This document shows, in pieces, positions 10,506 through 22,857 of a stretch of DNA of 64,000 nt. The position numbers were made by a program, and so were the translations under genes. The DNA comes from Solen grandis. Lineage: Eukaryota; Mollusca; Bivalvia; Adapedonta; Solenidae. The notes beneath the pieces are model-generated. The model saw only the letters and a list, made by a program, of their open reading frames with translations, did no database searches and was not told where the DNA came from. The stretch is from the NCBI GenBank assembly GCA_021229015.1, contig CM037785.1:40172766-40236765 (forward strand), read 5' to 3'. Each line of letters starts with the position of its first letter. Position 1 is the first letter of the stretch.

Positions 10506-12380
10506 TGATTGTAAGCATACTGTTGCATACGGTTTGTCATACTGAACGCACGTCAGGTATGACTAAATCAGGTATCCTTTTTAAGTATTCTGAAAGAGTC
10601 CTGTCCTATAATATGCTTACACTGCTTAACCAAACAGGTGCGACAGCGGTGACCTCGTATTTCTTGTCCTTTTGTAGTTTTATATGACATGTAAGTCAAT
10701 TTTATACGTCTGTTAACAATAGGGACAACTCTTAGGAAACTTTTACAGATATGTGGATTGATTATCCCCCTTAATCGGTTGTCTCACCTTTTTTTTGGCT
10801 TCATAAAGCAGATTTTGCCAACAAGTCTTTGTTCAAAGTAGATAAAACGGATAAAACGACCGATATGTAACCAATCAAGACTCGATCGTAAAAAAAATTA
10901 ATTGCAAAAATGTGTGTGTGTGGGGGGGAGGGGGGGGGGGGAAGGGGGGGGCCATGTAGATTGAGGTTGTGTTGTATGGTTTATAATTTTGTTTTGTTTG
11001 CATTATGGTAATTAACAAAATAACGTTGAAAATATGCCAACATATACCACTACATGTTTGAGTCTCGCTGAGATAGATCAGAACAGAACGCAAGGTACAT
11101 TCAATTCAAATTGTACATACCTACACATTTCATATAATTCTTAATATACATAACGTGAAAGAGGGGGGTGGGGGGCACATACACTTTTAACACGTAGCTT
11201 ATATTTCAGAATGCATTAAAATAATTTGCTTACCATATGTGTATTTAGATAAATTTACTGTAGAATGAAAAACTGTTTTATTTTTGTTTATGTAAGGTAT
11301 ATTCTCTTTTAAATATCTAAATAGATAAATATTTTGATTATTCAAATAACAATGACATAAGTAAACACGTGGCATGTTATTTAGCAAATGAATACAATAA
11401 TCCAAGGATGTAAAACTGGTCCGTTGAGAAATATTTTGCATATCCTGACTTTGCAAAAATTCAATTTGAGCATACTCGCATAATGAAAGAATTATTTCGT
11501 AACTAAGTTATTGCGTATATCTCCAAAACACAGACAAAACTCCATCTAAAATATCGAGAGAGATAATTACCTAGTAAAAGACAGCAAAAAACCAGACTCC
11601 GTAAATGACTTCACCTTTCAGGGTCCAAGAGAGAACTTAATTTGAAACACGTTATCTTGATCTGACATAACGATTCTGATAATTATGTTTGTAAATATAA
11701 CCCTTAAATACGGCCATTATAGGCTGAAAACTTCTTTCCGTCAATCCCTAAATATCACCAGTATAAAAATGGCCTACTTATTATAGAAACATTAACCGTT
11801 CATTGCAAAGCACCCTAGAATATACAGGCACAATTGCCCAAAGGGAAATAGTGACATTTGAAGCCGCGTGCTTGCATATCAAATGTCACCAAATAAGAAA
11901 GACTATGCCGGATTTGTCCACCACCCGCCAAAGCCGTATCCGCCAGAATTTCTTTTCCCCGATATGTTCAGGGGTGTTGCTTTAATTGGTGTCAGAACTT
12001 GCGTGATCTGGTCACAATTACGGGCCATAAGTATATGTATATCTACTTGGAAGCTAATGATGTTTGAGTGATGAAACAATGGTACGAAACATGTTTTCTC
12101 GTTATATTGAAGCCATGCGACTATGTGTTATATAGAATACTATCATTTAAAGATTTATCTTAAAATGCTATGCAGATTTACATTCATTCAATTTAAACGA
12201 AACATAATTTCACAATCAATCTACCCAAGTACCTACCTACCCCGACATTCGTGTATATGTAATTTGTTTGGTGAAAAAATTGCAATGACCCTGTAAAGTG
12301 TTTATCGTATTACAATGTATATATTCGTACAGAAAATTTTCTGACCATCCACAAACTGACAATTTATAAACATTGTCATT
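10506..12380. other. AT-rich, no gene seen; G-run at 10921-10950
   Basis: A TG/G-rich stretch (10912-10951) forms long G-runs broken by A. The rest is AT-rich with short frames only. A second short G-run lies at about 11162-11175. Confidence 0.5.
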
Positions 12381-12499
12381 TTATCTTAAACATATGAACG
12401 TTATCACAATCCTGAGTCTGTCTCTAAAACATAAATAATAGACTGATGATAAAGGCCCGGGTGTTTGGGTAGTGGGTAAGGTAGTAATGGCTGCTGCTT

Positions 12500-12860
12500 T
12501 CCTCATTTTTGTTGGTGTTCTTGTTGTTGATAATGGTGATAATGATGATTGTTTTAAACAAAAGACAGAAATACAGTAATGATGATGATTGTAGTGGTGA
12601 GGGTATTGGTGATGGTTTAAACATCCCATTGATAATGAATATGATGATGATGATGATGATGATGACGTGAACTCTGTGGAAAATATGCGAAATTTGTTGT
12701 TGATGATGATCTACTGATGATGATGAGAATGAGATGATTTTGATGATGATGAACTTTCTTTCTTTCTTTCTTTCTTTCTTTTCTTTTTTTATTATTATTT
12801 GTAGAACCATAACTGCTGAAATCTGCATGAATAATGATGATGTTGATGATTTTAAAGAGA
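12500..12860. repeat. (GAT)n / (TTTC)n simple repeats
   Basis: Dense GATGAT trinucleotide tracts (12531-12755, purest about 12640-12664) and a (TTTC)n tract near 12758-12781. Histidine/isoleucine-rich open frames on the - strand are by-products of the trinucleotide. Confidence 0.85.
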
Positions 12861-13179
12861 TTAAACACTTTTAGGTGTTGGAATAAATGTTGGTGTAAAT
12901 GATATGGTTTTTATTTGTTTTTGTTGATGTAATTCAATCTAAATACTGGATTATGATTGATTTGATGGAATATGGTTCCTCAGTAGCTATTTTACATCTC
13001 CTTTCCAAAATATTCACCCACAGACAACAGACAACCATGAAAACAGACAGGCATGTGGACAGAAATTTCGTTGGAGCAACTATAATACAATTTTGTTTTC
13101 TTTTCTTTATGTTCTAAGTGATTCCTTTCTGTTTACAAATACATTAATAAGTTACAATACTCTTCTCAATGTGGTTACT

Positions 13180-14880
13180 CCGAGCGGGTACTTTGACATA
13201 TTCAGGACTAGTCATTTTACAAAACTAAAGACTCATTACTTTTGAAATACTAAGAACTGGTGGATATTACAATACTAAGAACTACTTAGCCAATAGTCAG
13301 AACGTGTCTCAGAACTGGTAACTATGACAATACTTAGAACTGGTTACTATGACAACACCCAAAACGTGTCTCCATGTCAATACCCAGAACTTGTTACTAT
13401 AACAATACTCGGAACGAGCCTCTATGTCAATACTCAGAACTGGCTTTGACAATACTCAGGACGTGTCTCCATGTCAATACCCAGAAATGTTTACTATAAC
13501 AATACTCAGAACCTTAAACGTTTTACTATGACAATACTCATAACTGGTTACTATCTCAATCTTTAAAATTTGTCACTATGTATATTATTTTAATATATCA
13601 CAATTAATTAAAATACTCAAAACTGTTTACTTTGTAAATACTAAAACTATTTTCATGCAAATATCTGAACTTTTACTAAGTCAGACCTAAATGCTATGAC
13701 AATACTAAGAACTGTTACTATGTCAATACTCAGAACGTGTCTCTATGTCAATACTCAGAACGTATCTCTATGTCTATGTCAATACTCAGAACGTATCTCT
13801 ATGTCAATACTCAGAACTTATCTCTATGTCTATGTCAATACTCAGATTGTGTCTCTTTGTCAATACTCATAACGTATCTCTATATCAATACTCAGTACGT
13901 GTCTCTATGTCAATACTCAGAACGTGTCTCTATGTCAATACTCAGATTGTTCTCTATGTCAATACTCAGAACGTTCTCTATATCAATACTCAGAAAGTGT
14001 CTCTATGTCAATACTCAGAACGTGTCTCTATGTCAATACTCAGAACGTGTCGCTATGTCAATACTCAGACAGTCTCTATGTCAATACTCAGAACGTGTCT
14101 CTATGTCAATACTCAGAACGTGTCTCTATGTCAATACTCAGAACGTGTCTCTATGTCAATACTCAGAACGTGTCTCTATGTCAATATTTACTTCTTTTAG
14201 ACAATACTCACAACGTATCTTCATGTCAATACTCAGAACGTTTCTATTTGATAATACTCAGAACATGTCTCTATGTCAATACTTAGAACGTGTCTGTCAA
14301 TACTCAGAACGTATCTCTATGTCAATATTCAGAACATGTCTCTATTTCAATACTCAGAACGTGTCTCTATGTCAATACTCAGTACGTGTCTCTATGTCAA
14401 TACTCAGAACGTGTCTCTATGTCAATACTCAGAACGTATCTCTATATCAATACTCAGAACGTGTCTCTATGTCAATACTCAGAACGTATCTCTATGTCAA
14501 TACTCAGAACGTGTCTCTATGTCAATACTCAGAACGTATCTCTATGTCAATACTCAGAACGTGTCTCTATGTCAATACTCAGAACGTATCTCTATGTCAA
14601 TACTCAGAACGTGTCTCTGTGTCAATACTCAGAACATGTCTCTATGTTAATCCTCAGAACATATCTCTATGTCAATAATCAGATCGTGTCTCTTTGTCAA
14701 TACTCAGAACGTGTCTCTATGATGATACTCAAAACTTGTTACTATGTCAATACTCAGAACTTTTTTCTCCGAATTGATACTATGACAATACTCAGAAGTT
14801 TTTTTTTATGTCAAAACTTTAACCTTGTCAATACTCAAAACTGTTTACTTTGACATATTCAGAACATAGTGTCATAATAA
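13180..14880 (+). repeat. 25-bp minisatellite, open in all three forward frames
   Basis: The core array (about 13725-14750) has roughly 40 units of 25 bp built on TATGTCAATACTCAGAACG followed by T(G/A)TCTC. Both flanks decay into ACTATGACAATACTCAGAAC-type variants (13180-13725, 14750-14880). The unit length is not a multiple of 3 and the unit has no stop in any + frame, so translation gives a 25-residue period (SLCQYSERV, SMSILRT, CLYVNTQNV); one frame stays open for 313 codons (13737-14678). Between 14410 and 14620 units ending GTGTCTC and GTATCTC alternate, a 50-bp higher-order pattern. No splice or promoter evidence of expression. Confidence 0.92.
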
Positions 14881-14884
14881 GTTT

Positions 14885-15409
14885 ATGTCAAATGTTATTT
14901 TTGCTGTACTTTTATTCTTGTCGCTTGCCTCTATATGGAGTGATGAAGCTTCTGATGGTGCCGACTCACTCTTTGTCCTTCATGTTGTCGAGTCTGCTTA
15001 TACAGTCGGCTCTCTTAGGGTTTACCGGCATTTTATGATCAGAAACTATTGGATGCTGAAGGTGCTGGACACTAGGTCGAGAATGCTGAAAGCGAGCCAA
15101 CAACAATCTCTGCAGCTGATTTTTCATATATGATATACGACCATGAACAGCCTTGTAACGAGATACATGAACAGAGCAGAGCAAACTTCATCGTCGGAAA
15201 CCCACGAGCGTTCATTCCGCTCAGCGCTCTATACAACGCCCGTGGGATTGCTCATTATCGATTATTTGAAAAGCCGCGCCACTATTCGCAGCCTCACTAG
15301 GTTGTGGGGATCTTTGGACCAACAGAAACTCTCGTACTTACGGCACTTAGACAAACCTTACCGACTTACAGATTTTAGATCTCCAACTGAAGAGTATTCA
15401 TTTGAATAG
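14885..15409 (+). CDS. Candidate secreted protein, one in-frame TGA; family unknown
   Basis: A single 175-codon frame from ATG 14885 to TAG 15407-15409, interrupted only by TGA at 15131-15133 (codon 83). The N-terminus MSNVIFAVLLFLSLAS looks like a signal peptide, then an acidic stretch (SDEASDGAD). The second half after the TGA stays open and is Arg/Ser-rich (RYMNRAEQTSSSETHERSFR, then YLKSRATIRSLTRLWGS). GC content rises relative to the flanks, as expected of coding DNA. The start codon lies in the last degenerate unit of the 25-bp minisatellite (tATGTCAA). Possible readings: recent pseudogene, base error, readthrough or selenocysteine (no convincing SECIS downstream), or an 82-residue protein ending at the TGA. 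Family not recognised. Confidence 0.45.
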
Positions 15410-16819
15410 CAGCATTTTGACTGGTCGACGTACCTCTTAACGATAAAGTTCTAGCCAAGTAATTTCAGCCGTGGGTATCCGCCGATGAGCAAACTTTGAA
15501 ACGTCTTAAACATAATACATGTAGTTCATCATCATACATAAATCCAATTGTATAGTTAAAAAGATCGCATGATATTCGAAAGTATTTCTTAAACGTCTTG
15601 AAAATCACAAATATATTTACTAAAAATGATAATACTAATCTATTAAATATTCGACGAAAGTGAGAGTTCTATATATTTTTTTTCTTCAAATTCATGGAAA
15701 ACAATCGTGTAAACAAACATTACTTAAAGAAATGCGCAACATCTAAGGATCTGACATGATTTTTTATTTCATATCAAATATTGCTACACTCTTTCATGAA
15801 AAGGTTATTAACCAAGCTTCTGGTGAGCTTGACATCATTTTCATGAACGAATTTAGTAAAATTTGATATGAAATGGCAATTAATTTCTGATTCTTTTTTG
15901 ATCATTTGACCTGGACTCACTCAATAAATCGCGATTTTATAGCAAAAACATCACGAATGAAGACTGTGAACGAATTACTGTTTGTAATCTTACACCCCAA
16001 AAAATGTATCAAACAAAGCTGCAAATAACGTAATTCAGCCGTAAATTATGTAAAATGTTAAACAAGACTAATTTTGATGCAAAGCAAAGACGCCGCAAAT
16101 GTTTTTGAAGCACGACTGAAAAAAACAACAACAAAGCTCTTCAGAATATTTTAATAACATGTGCATGTATCATTTACAAACAGCGGGTCTTATTATTTTC
16201 ACTAGGCAATGATACATGCCATTTTGACCTGTATTCTCAGCTGTAGACCGTAATTGGTTCAGAGATGTCTAAAGTGTGTTCTAAAAAGTCCATGTGAATC
16301 AAAACCATCTTCGGCCTAATTTCCATCAATTTATTTTTTTCCAAACATTTTATCTATTAAATCTGAAAAAAAAAATCCTAAAATTATTGAGAATATGGCC
16401 GATGAAAAACTCATATTAACACATTTTCAGAAATATAGGTAAAAAAAACGTTTATTATAGCAGACATATTATATGCCATAAATTAACTAATCTATAGATC
16501 AATAAAGATAATAAAGATACATTTTATAATTGGTAATTCCTTTCTCCTATAATTATTTGGAAAGTTAGAGTCTGCAGAATTTCCATACAGTAAGCTACTA
16601 AGGCGGTTTTAATGTAATTGTAAATAAAATCATCATCAGCAGCAGCAGCAGCAGCGACAACAAGGACGATGATAACGAAACAGATTAGCTTTACATTTGG
16701 TACAGGATTTAGGTAAAGTTCCCGAAATTTACAACTTTTGATAACGTGCGTAGCGTGGCGTAGGAGTATGGCATTCTTTTTGTATCGATGATATGTATAA
16801 AATTAAATACATATTTACA
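15410..16819. other. AT-rich flank, short CAG tract
   Basis: A (CAG)n run of about five units lies at about 16636-16655. Nothing else supported; no clear polyadenylation signal for the 14885 frame was picked out. Confidence 0.5.
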
Positions 16820-16820
16820 G

Positions 16821-17074
16821 GGGGCCGCCGTGGCCGAGCGGTTACAGTCGTGGACTACAAATCACTCAGCCCCTCACCGCTGTGGGTTCGAATCCCGGTA
16901 GGGACTTCGGATTTTTCATGTGAGGAAGCCTTCCAGCTGGCTTTCGGTAGGTCGGTGGTTCTATCCGGGTACCTCTGTGTACTCGGGGTCTTCCTCCACC
17001 TGTAATTAGCTGGACGTCGCTATATGATTGAAATACTATCGCAGAGACGGTAAACCCCAATACAACAACAACAA
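16821..17074 (+). mobile_element. tRNA-derived SINE, family 2
   Basis: Starts GGGGCCGCCGTGGCCGAGCG (box A) with a perfect box B GGTTCGAATCC. The body has TTCATGTGAGGAAGCC, GGTCGGTGGTTCTA and GTCTTCCTCCACCTG. The tail is ATACTATCGCAG-GACGGTAAACCCCAATA(CAA)n. The flanks share ATATTTACA (about 16811-16819 and 17079-17087), a probable target duplication. Nearly identical to 23654-23906. Confidence 0.9.
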
Positions 17075-17087
17075 CATATATTTACAT

Positions 17088-20000
17088 GACTTAACAAAAT
17101 ATGCTAATTTGTTCAGTTAAATTTACCCGTTTGCAAGCACTCATAATCAGCTTACTGGTAAATACTGGGACCGCAGATTGGGCCTGGGGCCGTCAATTAG
17201 ACATTCCGATACGGCCACATGTATAGTGTGTGTGCTTTTGTTTCACTTTCTACATTATGCAGTAATACATATTATTAAAATGCGGTTTCACTGATTTTTC
17301 AAGTTGACAGTAAGTATCTAAAAATGTGACTATTTTAGGGCCACAAAACATCTTCCAAAACCTTTTTTTCTGAGCTTAAATGAATAAGATTGCTTGCAAG
17401 GTCCGTTAACAAAGTTTTAAAACCCTCGGCCTACGAGTTCAGATACCCAGTAAATGTGTCGATTTTTTTTTTTTTTTGATAACGCTAAAAGACTTGCGTA
17501 TTTTAAATCTTATCATTTTTACATCAGGTTAATACAAGTTATTTATTTACAAATTCTTTTTTCAAACATATAATATGTTTTTATTTTACAATATTAATAA
17601 CAGTTGCTGCTTCCTTTTTCGATTATGCGGCTCAATGGCCAAAATTAAAAAGCATTCCATACTGACGACGTGTGGAAACGCGGCGTCAATAACAGCCGGA
17701 AACAGCTGTTTAAGCATATTTATATATGATAAATAAAGGAATGGTTTATTTTCATTATATTTACATGTATGTCGCACCCCATACAGCCCACTTTCGAATA
17801 TAGCCCCTCCATAAGTAGAACGTGGATACTAGGGGCGGGGACGGCGGCGGGGAAAGTTTTTTCTCTAATAAAATTACTGAAATCTTTCCTTACTGAACAC
17901 ATTCATATCACTTGCATATTTCATTAGAAATGAATGATGAAATGCATTTCCACCTAATTTAAGAATTTACTTATTTCTTGGTATTAAGCATTGTTTGTGG
18001 AATTCGACACTGTTGACCCACTATTTCGGGAAACTGTTTTGAATCTTAAATATAAATGAACAGTATTTATGAAGACCTAGCTACACCATGAACATCGGAC
18101 ATTGCATTTAAAGTTTTCATGCAATGTACTGAATTAATGTGAACTTTACTTAGAAAGACTTAGATATTCACCCTTTGTTAAAAGTAATATCATTGATATA
18201 TCAAAAATACGCTCGTCGCGTGGGTGGAGATAACGTCTTGACGTCTTTCTGAAGACATTTAGTAATCTGTTTTAGTGGCCAATAATGCGAATTGAAGTTG
18301 AAATGTAAGAATTGTCTTTAGGACTTACAGTGAATGAATAAGACCCTGGCTGCAATATAAATAAGCGTGGTTAGTTTCTGCTAATATTTTCAAACGGTGT
18401 ATCTATTTTTGAGCTATAAGTCGTTATTAATGTTGCTTAATCGTTTCAACGGTAATAAGTATCGGTTCATTGCCTTTTAAGCGAGCCGATGGGGTAATCA
18501 ACGTGGGGGAATAGGGATTAGCAGATGTAAGCCTAAATGATAAAGGGAATATTGACATAACAGATCATGAATAGATAAAGAAAAGCAGAAGCGTAAAATT
18601 GGTGTAATTTATATACGACGTGGGAATTGAAGCCAGAAAAAAAAACGAATACTGAAAAATATAAATATGATTCATACCGAACGGGAATACAACACAGGAG
18701 TTTAAACTCATTTTCATGCTATCCCGGAGAATTGAAGTTTCAGAGTCCCGGGGAATTGAAAGTAAAAGCGTAAAGGAGCATCTGTAAACACGATTATTTT
18801 CCCAATATCACGCCGTAAACAAGTGACCCGACACCAAAGCTACCCGGTCACATATATACCTGTACCAATTTGTATCATTTTACTACACTCTTGTGTACAC
18901 AATGCAGTCTCACGCCGTAAACATGTGACGCGAGCCAAACAATCCTGGAACTACCCTGTATTTAGGCGGACGCGATCGGGACGGTTTAAAACATACCATC
19001 TGGCCGGTCGCGTACGGCTTAATGTCCTTATACCCAGATAGTACTTCGGCAATCTTTATTTCATAACATTTATTAAAGATAATTCATTTTTATACAGTAT
19101 ATCCCAAAAGGTGAGATTTGTCCAAGATGCTAACAATTGTACAAACATATTTTATGGCCTAATATGAACGAATGCGTCCAACTAACATAAATGGAAATTG
19201 AATAAACATGGTATATGGTCAACACCTGTTCACGTCCAAGAGGGGATTCGGTGGTAGCCCATCTAGACACAAACGTTTTCTCAAATTTCCTCCTACTATA
19301 ATTACCACGAACCACCCATATCATCCAAAGTGATTTATTATTAATATAATGTTTCACAAATAAAGTAAAAAACACCCAAGCATTTAAATGTGCAATATAC
19401 AATCTAGTGTATGTTAATCTTAGCGGTAACTCATGCCATACTGTTTCTATACAATCTCTTCATTCTAACCATGTATCAGTTTAATAATTATACTAGAATT
19501 TGATGTATTATTAACATTAAATGATATGCATTGTTAAACAATACAAAATTTAACTGTTGTTGTTTTTTGAAATTTTACTAAGTATCCATCTTTTTTCACG
19601 TGATTGATTAATTAATAGATTTAAATTAACGTGACTCATAGGTCCGTTGGGCCGGGTGTTCATATTAAATACAGTTATATGTATCATCTCAATTTCATGT
19701 TGCAAACACAAGTCACGAAAATAAAAGATAATCTCATCTTATATAAACATATGCATAATGCCACTCAAATTCCACAATACTACATTTAGCAAAATTTACA
19801 GGAAATAGTCAAGTACATGTATATGACTAGACTGACATACATTATTTCCTTAATGATTTAACATATTTGTTAAGAAATGAAATATTTGGGTATTTTTATT
19901 AGAGAATCAAAAAATGATGAAATTCGTCTCTAAGTATTTAAGTATTTCTTAGTGCTAAGTATTAGTGGAACTCAAGCCAGTTTTGTCACTAGGATTTTTT

Positions 20001-20142
20001 TAAATTGTGTTTAAGTGCTGACATTAAATCCACGGAAACTTTGCACATAAACACTCACATAAATAAAGTTGTTCTAATATATAATCAGTTTATGTATTAA
20101 GAACCAGGAGTATATGATCTTTTATATGCCGAGCCCCCGTGT
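17088..20142. other. AT-rich, no gene seen
   Basis: A 20-base direct-repeat pair (CACGCCGTAAACA(A/T)GTGAC) lies at 18809 and 18911, 102 bp apart, in a slightly GC-richer patch (18780-19040). Its open frame has no domain signal. The remainder is AT-rich with short frames. Confidence 0.45.
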
Positions 20143-20166
20143 GTGTGTGTGTGTGTGTGTGTGTGT
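20142..20166. repeat. (GT)n microsatellite
   Basis: An uninterrupted GT dinucleotide tract ending at the TTAA target of the adjacent MITE copy. Confidence 0.9.
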
Positions 20167-20408
20167 TTAACCCTTTCCCTCATAGAGGAAACCATAAAAA
20201 GACCTATGCGAACAACATAACACCAGATCAGCCTGCGAGTAACTCGCAGGCTGATCAGGTTTTATGCTGTTCGCTGCTCCTCAGTGGTCTGGAAATGAGG
20301 ACTTTATAATTAAATTTGGTAAGGTTTAACTGTGGTTTTCTGCAGATCAGGCTTTATGTGGTACCTACTGAGGGCGTCAAAATGAGTCTATATGAGGGAA
20401 AGGGTTAA
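20167..20408. mobile_element. piggyBac-like MITE, copy 2 (inverted)
   Basis: TTAA plus CCCTTTCCCTCATA ends, opposite orientation to copies 1 and 3. The central palindrome is retained, but its arms have picked up mismatches (for example ATAACACC against GGTTTTAT). It lies about 0.9 kb upstream of the secreted-protein gene. Confidence 0.88.
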
Positions 20409-21019
20409 TTTGTTGCAGTAAGGCTATCATTAAACTTTACCTGCTATTTACTTATATAAGTAGTGTTATAAGAAGTTAGTAGTTTATTTAACAGGTTATT
20501 TAAACGTCATTATGTTCCATGTAGGACTTAATTGGTTTGTATTGCAAAATATAAATTCATACGTAGACGGGGCTTTCATATTTAGTCTATTATTGAAGAT
20601 ATTGTAAAGAGAAAAACTAATATTTGGTGACCTTATGCAACATAATTGTTCGGTAATACTTACATAAGACCCCTGAGAAGAATCCCGAAAAACATGAAAG
20701 CTCAAAGTTTATTGTTGTGTGTCAAAGTACCATTTAAATGTTGTTTGTTGAGATAAAATGGTTCTTCGTTCTATGGCATGTTTTATTGGGAGGCCCGGTG
20801 AGCAGTGAAACGGTTTCATGAAAAATGGACACTCACATTGTGTTCTAGTATTGATACAAATCTGAAATTTGATAACAAACATGCACAATACTAGTTACTA
20901 GTAATACGGGACTTTTCGATCTCCGAAGTTGTGTGATGTGAAAATTCGTAATTTTAGGTATTTTCAATTTAACGACGGTAATACCCGAATTCGTCAAGAA
21001 CATTAATAGCCGTTCATTG

Positions 21020-21092
21020 ATTAGCTAGGTGTCAGGATAACATGACGAAGTGGTATCATGCCACATGTCTACGGCGTGATATCGCTGTGTAA
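21020..21092 (+). mobile_element. SINE family 1 body fragment upstream of the gene
   Basis: GTGTCAGGATAACATGACGA, then TGGTATCATGCCACATGTCT and ACGGCGTGATATCGC-GTGT, match the body of the 5032 SINE. Head and tail are missing. The fragment ends about 130 bp before the TATA box of the secreted-protein gene. Confidence 0.75.
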
Positions 21093-21219
21093 CTCAACTC
21101 TTTCTGTCCCATATGAATGTTTTAGGTCAATATACGTTTTCCTTTTCAAATCTCAACTCGTCCCCCCTCCAAGGCCTCCTGTTTTTGGCTGTGGTGACGG
21201 TCCGCGGGTGTCCGATGGG

Positions 21220-21228
21220 TATATAAAG
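21220..21228 (+). promoter_or_regulatory. TATA box of the secreted-protein gene
   Basis: TATATAAAG at 21220-21228, 54 bp before the ATG. A start of transcription near 21250 (the TCCAGTACTG region) would give a 5' leader of about 30 nt. Confidence 0.65.
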
Positions 21229-21281
21229 CTTCCACGGACACTGTCCAGTACTGTTTTTCTCAAGTCTGCTCAACACTCACA

Positions 21282-21378
21282 ATGAAGCAAGCACTTTTCC
21301 TCGTAGCAATCCTGGCCGGCGTTGCCATGGTGACATCATCCAAATCTATGAAGATGCGGGAATTCTTGAAAAGGCAAA
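21282..21378 (+). CDS. Small secreted cysteine protein, exon 1 (signal peptide)
   Basis: First of six exons (21282-21378, 22810-22857, 23407-23475, 24261-24331, 24979-25057, 25355-...). The start MKQALFLVAILAGVAMV is a classic signal peptide, with likely cleavage after TSS; A at -3 of the ATG fits a good start context. Every junction is AG/GT with consistent phase (1,1,1,0,1), giving 121 residues before exon 6. The mature chain has cysteines in GRCDL, EACPH, DEICEI and, across the last junction, a fourth at the start of exon 6, spaced x27, x18, x18. The second half is acidic. I do not recognise the family. A role as a secreted effector, matrix or host-defence peptide is only inference. Confidence 0.8.
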
Positions 21379-22809
21379 GTAAGTTTTCTTTTCTTTTATT
21401 ACATTTAATTATTTTTTAATTTCCTTTCAAATCATATATCGAAGGAATATTCAGTTTGGTATTGTTTTAATATACAGAGGATTACTATGTCAAGTACTTA
21501 GGGGAAAAACGATCTTATAATAAAACCATTAAATGTTCCATTAATTTCATGTTCCATCGCATTTTGCAGAAATGTATCTCTCTCTCTCTCTCGTGTCATT
21601 TTTTTAAATTCACATTTATTTTGTTGGACATTTTGGACAACCTATTTTAATTTATTTGAAATCACATTTTAGTGTTTTCTTATGCAAAGTTTAGCTGACA
21701 TTCTAATTAAAAAGCAGTTATAAAAAGAAAACAAAGTAAACACATATGGTGAAGTATACATTTTTAACATTGCAGAAATTCTTTAAATCAGTTGATCTCA
21801 TCTGGAAAAGAGATCTTCGATGACTTATATTATTATATATATTATATATAAATGTGTGTGTTGTGTGTGTTTTCACCTTCACATAAAGAATAAATTATAA
21901 TTTTCAAAAATTTTTTTCCAAAAAAATTATAATTTTCAAATTGTGATATAAAAAGTCTGATTTATTCTACCAGTATGTTCTTGAAGTATTTAGAAGTGAT
22001 GTCATTCTGATGCCTTGTTTTTATTTTTTTAATTTGTGTTAGTAAACAGTGATGTTCTACCATAAGCTTGATCTCTAAACTCCCAATATTTGATTCATAC
22101 ATCTTTAAGAAATAAGTCTTAAATACTAATGTTGACAATTTTAGAAAAAACTCCCCGCTAGAAAACGACGACAACAACAACAACAGAAACAAACAAACGC
22201 TGAAACGGCTTTAATTAGACATTTGGGATACATTAATCACAATAGAAATGCGACAGTTTTTTATATTTTACAATGTAGGATTATCACGAATCGGTAGTTA
22301 TCTGTCTATTCGACGAAATCGTGACACTCGTAGTATTACAAACCTTTTCCTTTGTTTCTATAAAGATTGCTAATGTCTCCAAGGTGTCAGCTGTTGGTAT
22401 TTCACTATTTCATGTAATATCCTGTCTCCGCGCTCGCGCATGCGTGTATGTGTGTGTCCATTCACATTCACCTCCTTCTAAAATTTGTTAATTTTAAATT
22501 ATATGTGGGGTTCTCATAGGACCTTTTTGTCCAACTGCAGATTGCTGTGTTAAATGATGGCAATCGGTATTGTGATTTGATTGCGAATGGACATTTACCA
22601 TTGTAGTTCTTCTTGAAGGGGTGTTAGTTAATGGAATATTCTAGAAAAAAAATGAATAGTAGTGTTGGGTTGGTATGTTAGTTTCCTGAGCACAATCATC
22701 AGAAAGCATCTGTCCTTTGGTATGTTATCCGATCAAGTCATGTTAATACTCAGTTCTTTTGTTTAGAATTATACGCAAATATCGTTCAATTTTATATTTT
22801 TTACTTCAG
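21379..22809 (+). other. Intron 1 of the secreted-protein gene
   Basis: Donor GTAAGT, acceptor TTACTTCAG. AT-rich, with a short (TC)n tract (about 21573-21589), an AT tract near 21830-21850 and a direct repeat TTATAATTTTCAAA (about 21896 and 21927). No coding signal. Confidence 0.7.
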
Positions 22810-22857
22810 CCGAGATGAGCCCGCAAGACGTTCGATCCGTCAGTTTCTTTATGGAAC
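22810..22857 (+). CDS. Small secreted cysteine protein, exon 2
   Basis: 48 bp, completing a split Thr codon and reading EMSPQDVRSVSFFME; ends in phase 1 before GTAAGT. Short amphipathic-looking segment just after the basic KMREFLKRQ of exon 1. Confidence 0.75.

Noticed and set aside
12424..12868. His/Ile-rich proteins on the minus strand
   Set aside because: Translations of (GAT)n and (TTTC)n tracts.
13737..14678. A 313-residue protein
   Set aside because: The frame is a by-product of a stop-free 25-bp repeat; no promoter, splice or composition evidence of a gene.
14966..15184. 72-residue minus-strand frame
   Set aside because: Overlaps the better-supported + strand frame with a signal peptide and has no features of its own.
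15480..15515. SECIS element for the TGA at 15131
   Set aside because: ATGAGCAAACTTTGAAACG has ATGA, AA and GA in order, but far too close together to form the required helices.
18823..19041. 72-residue gene
   Set aside because: Sits on a direct repeat pair; no signal peptide, splice sites or motif.
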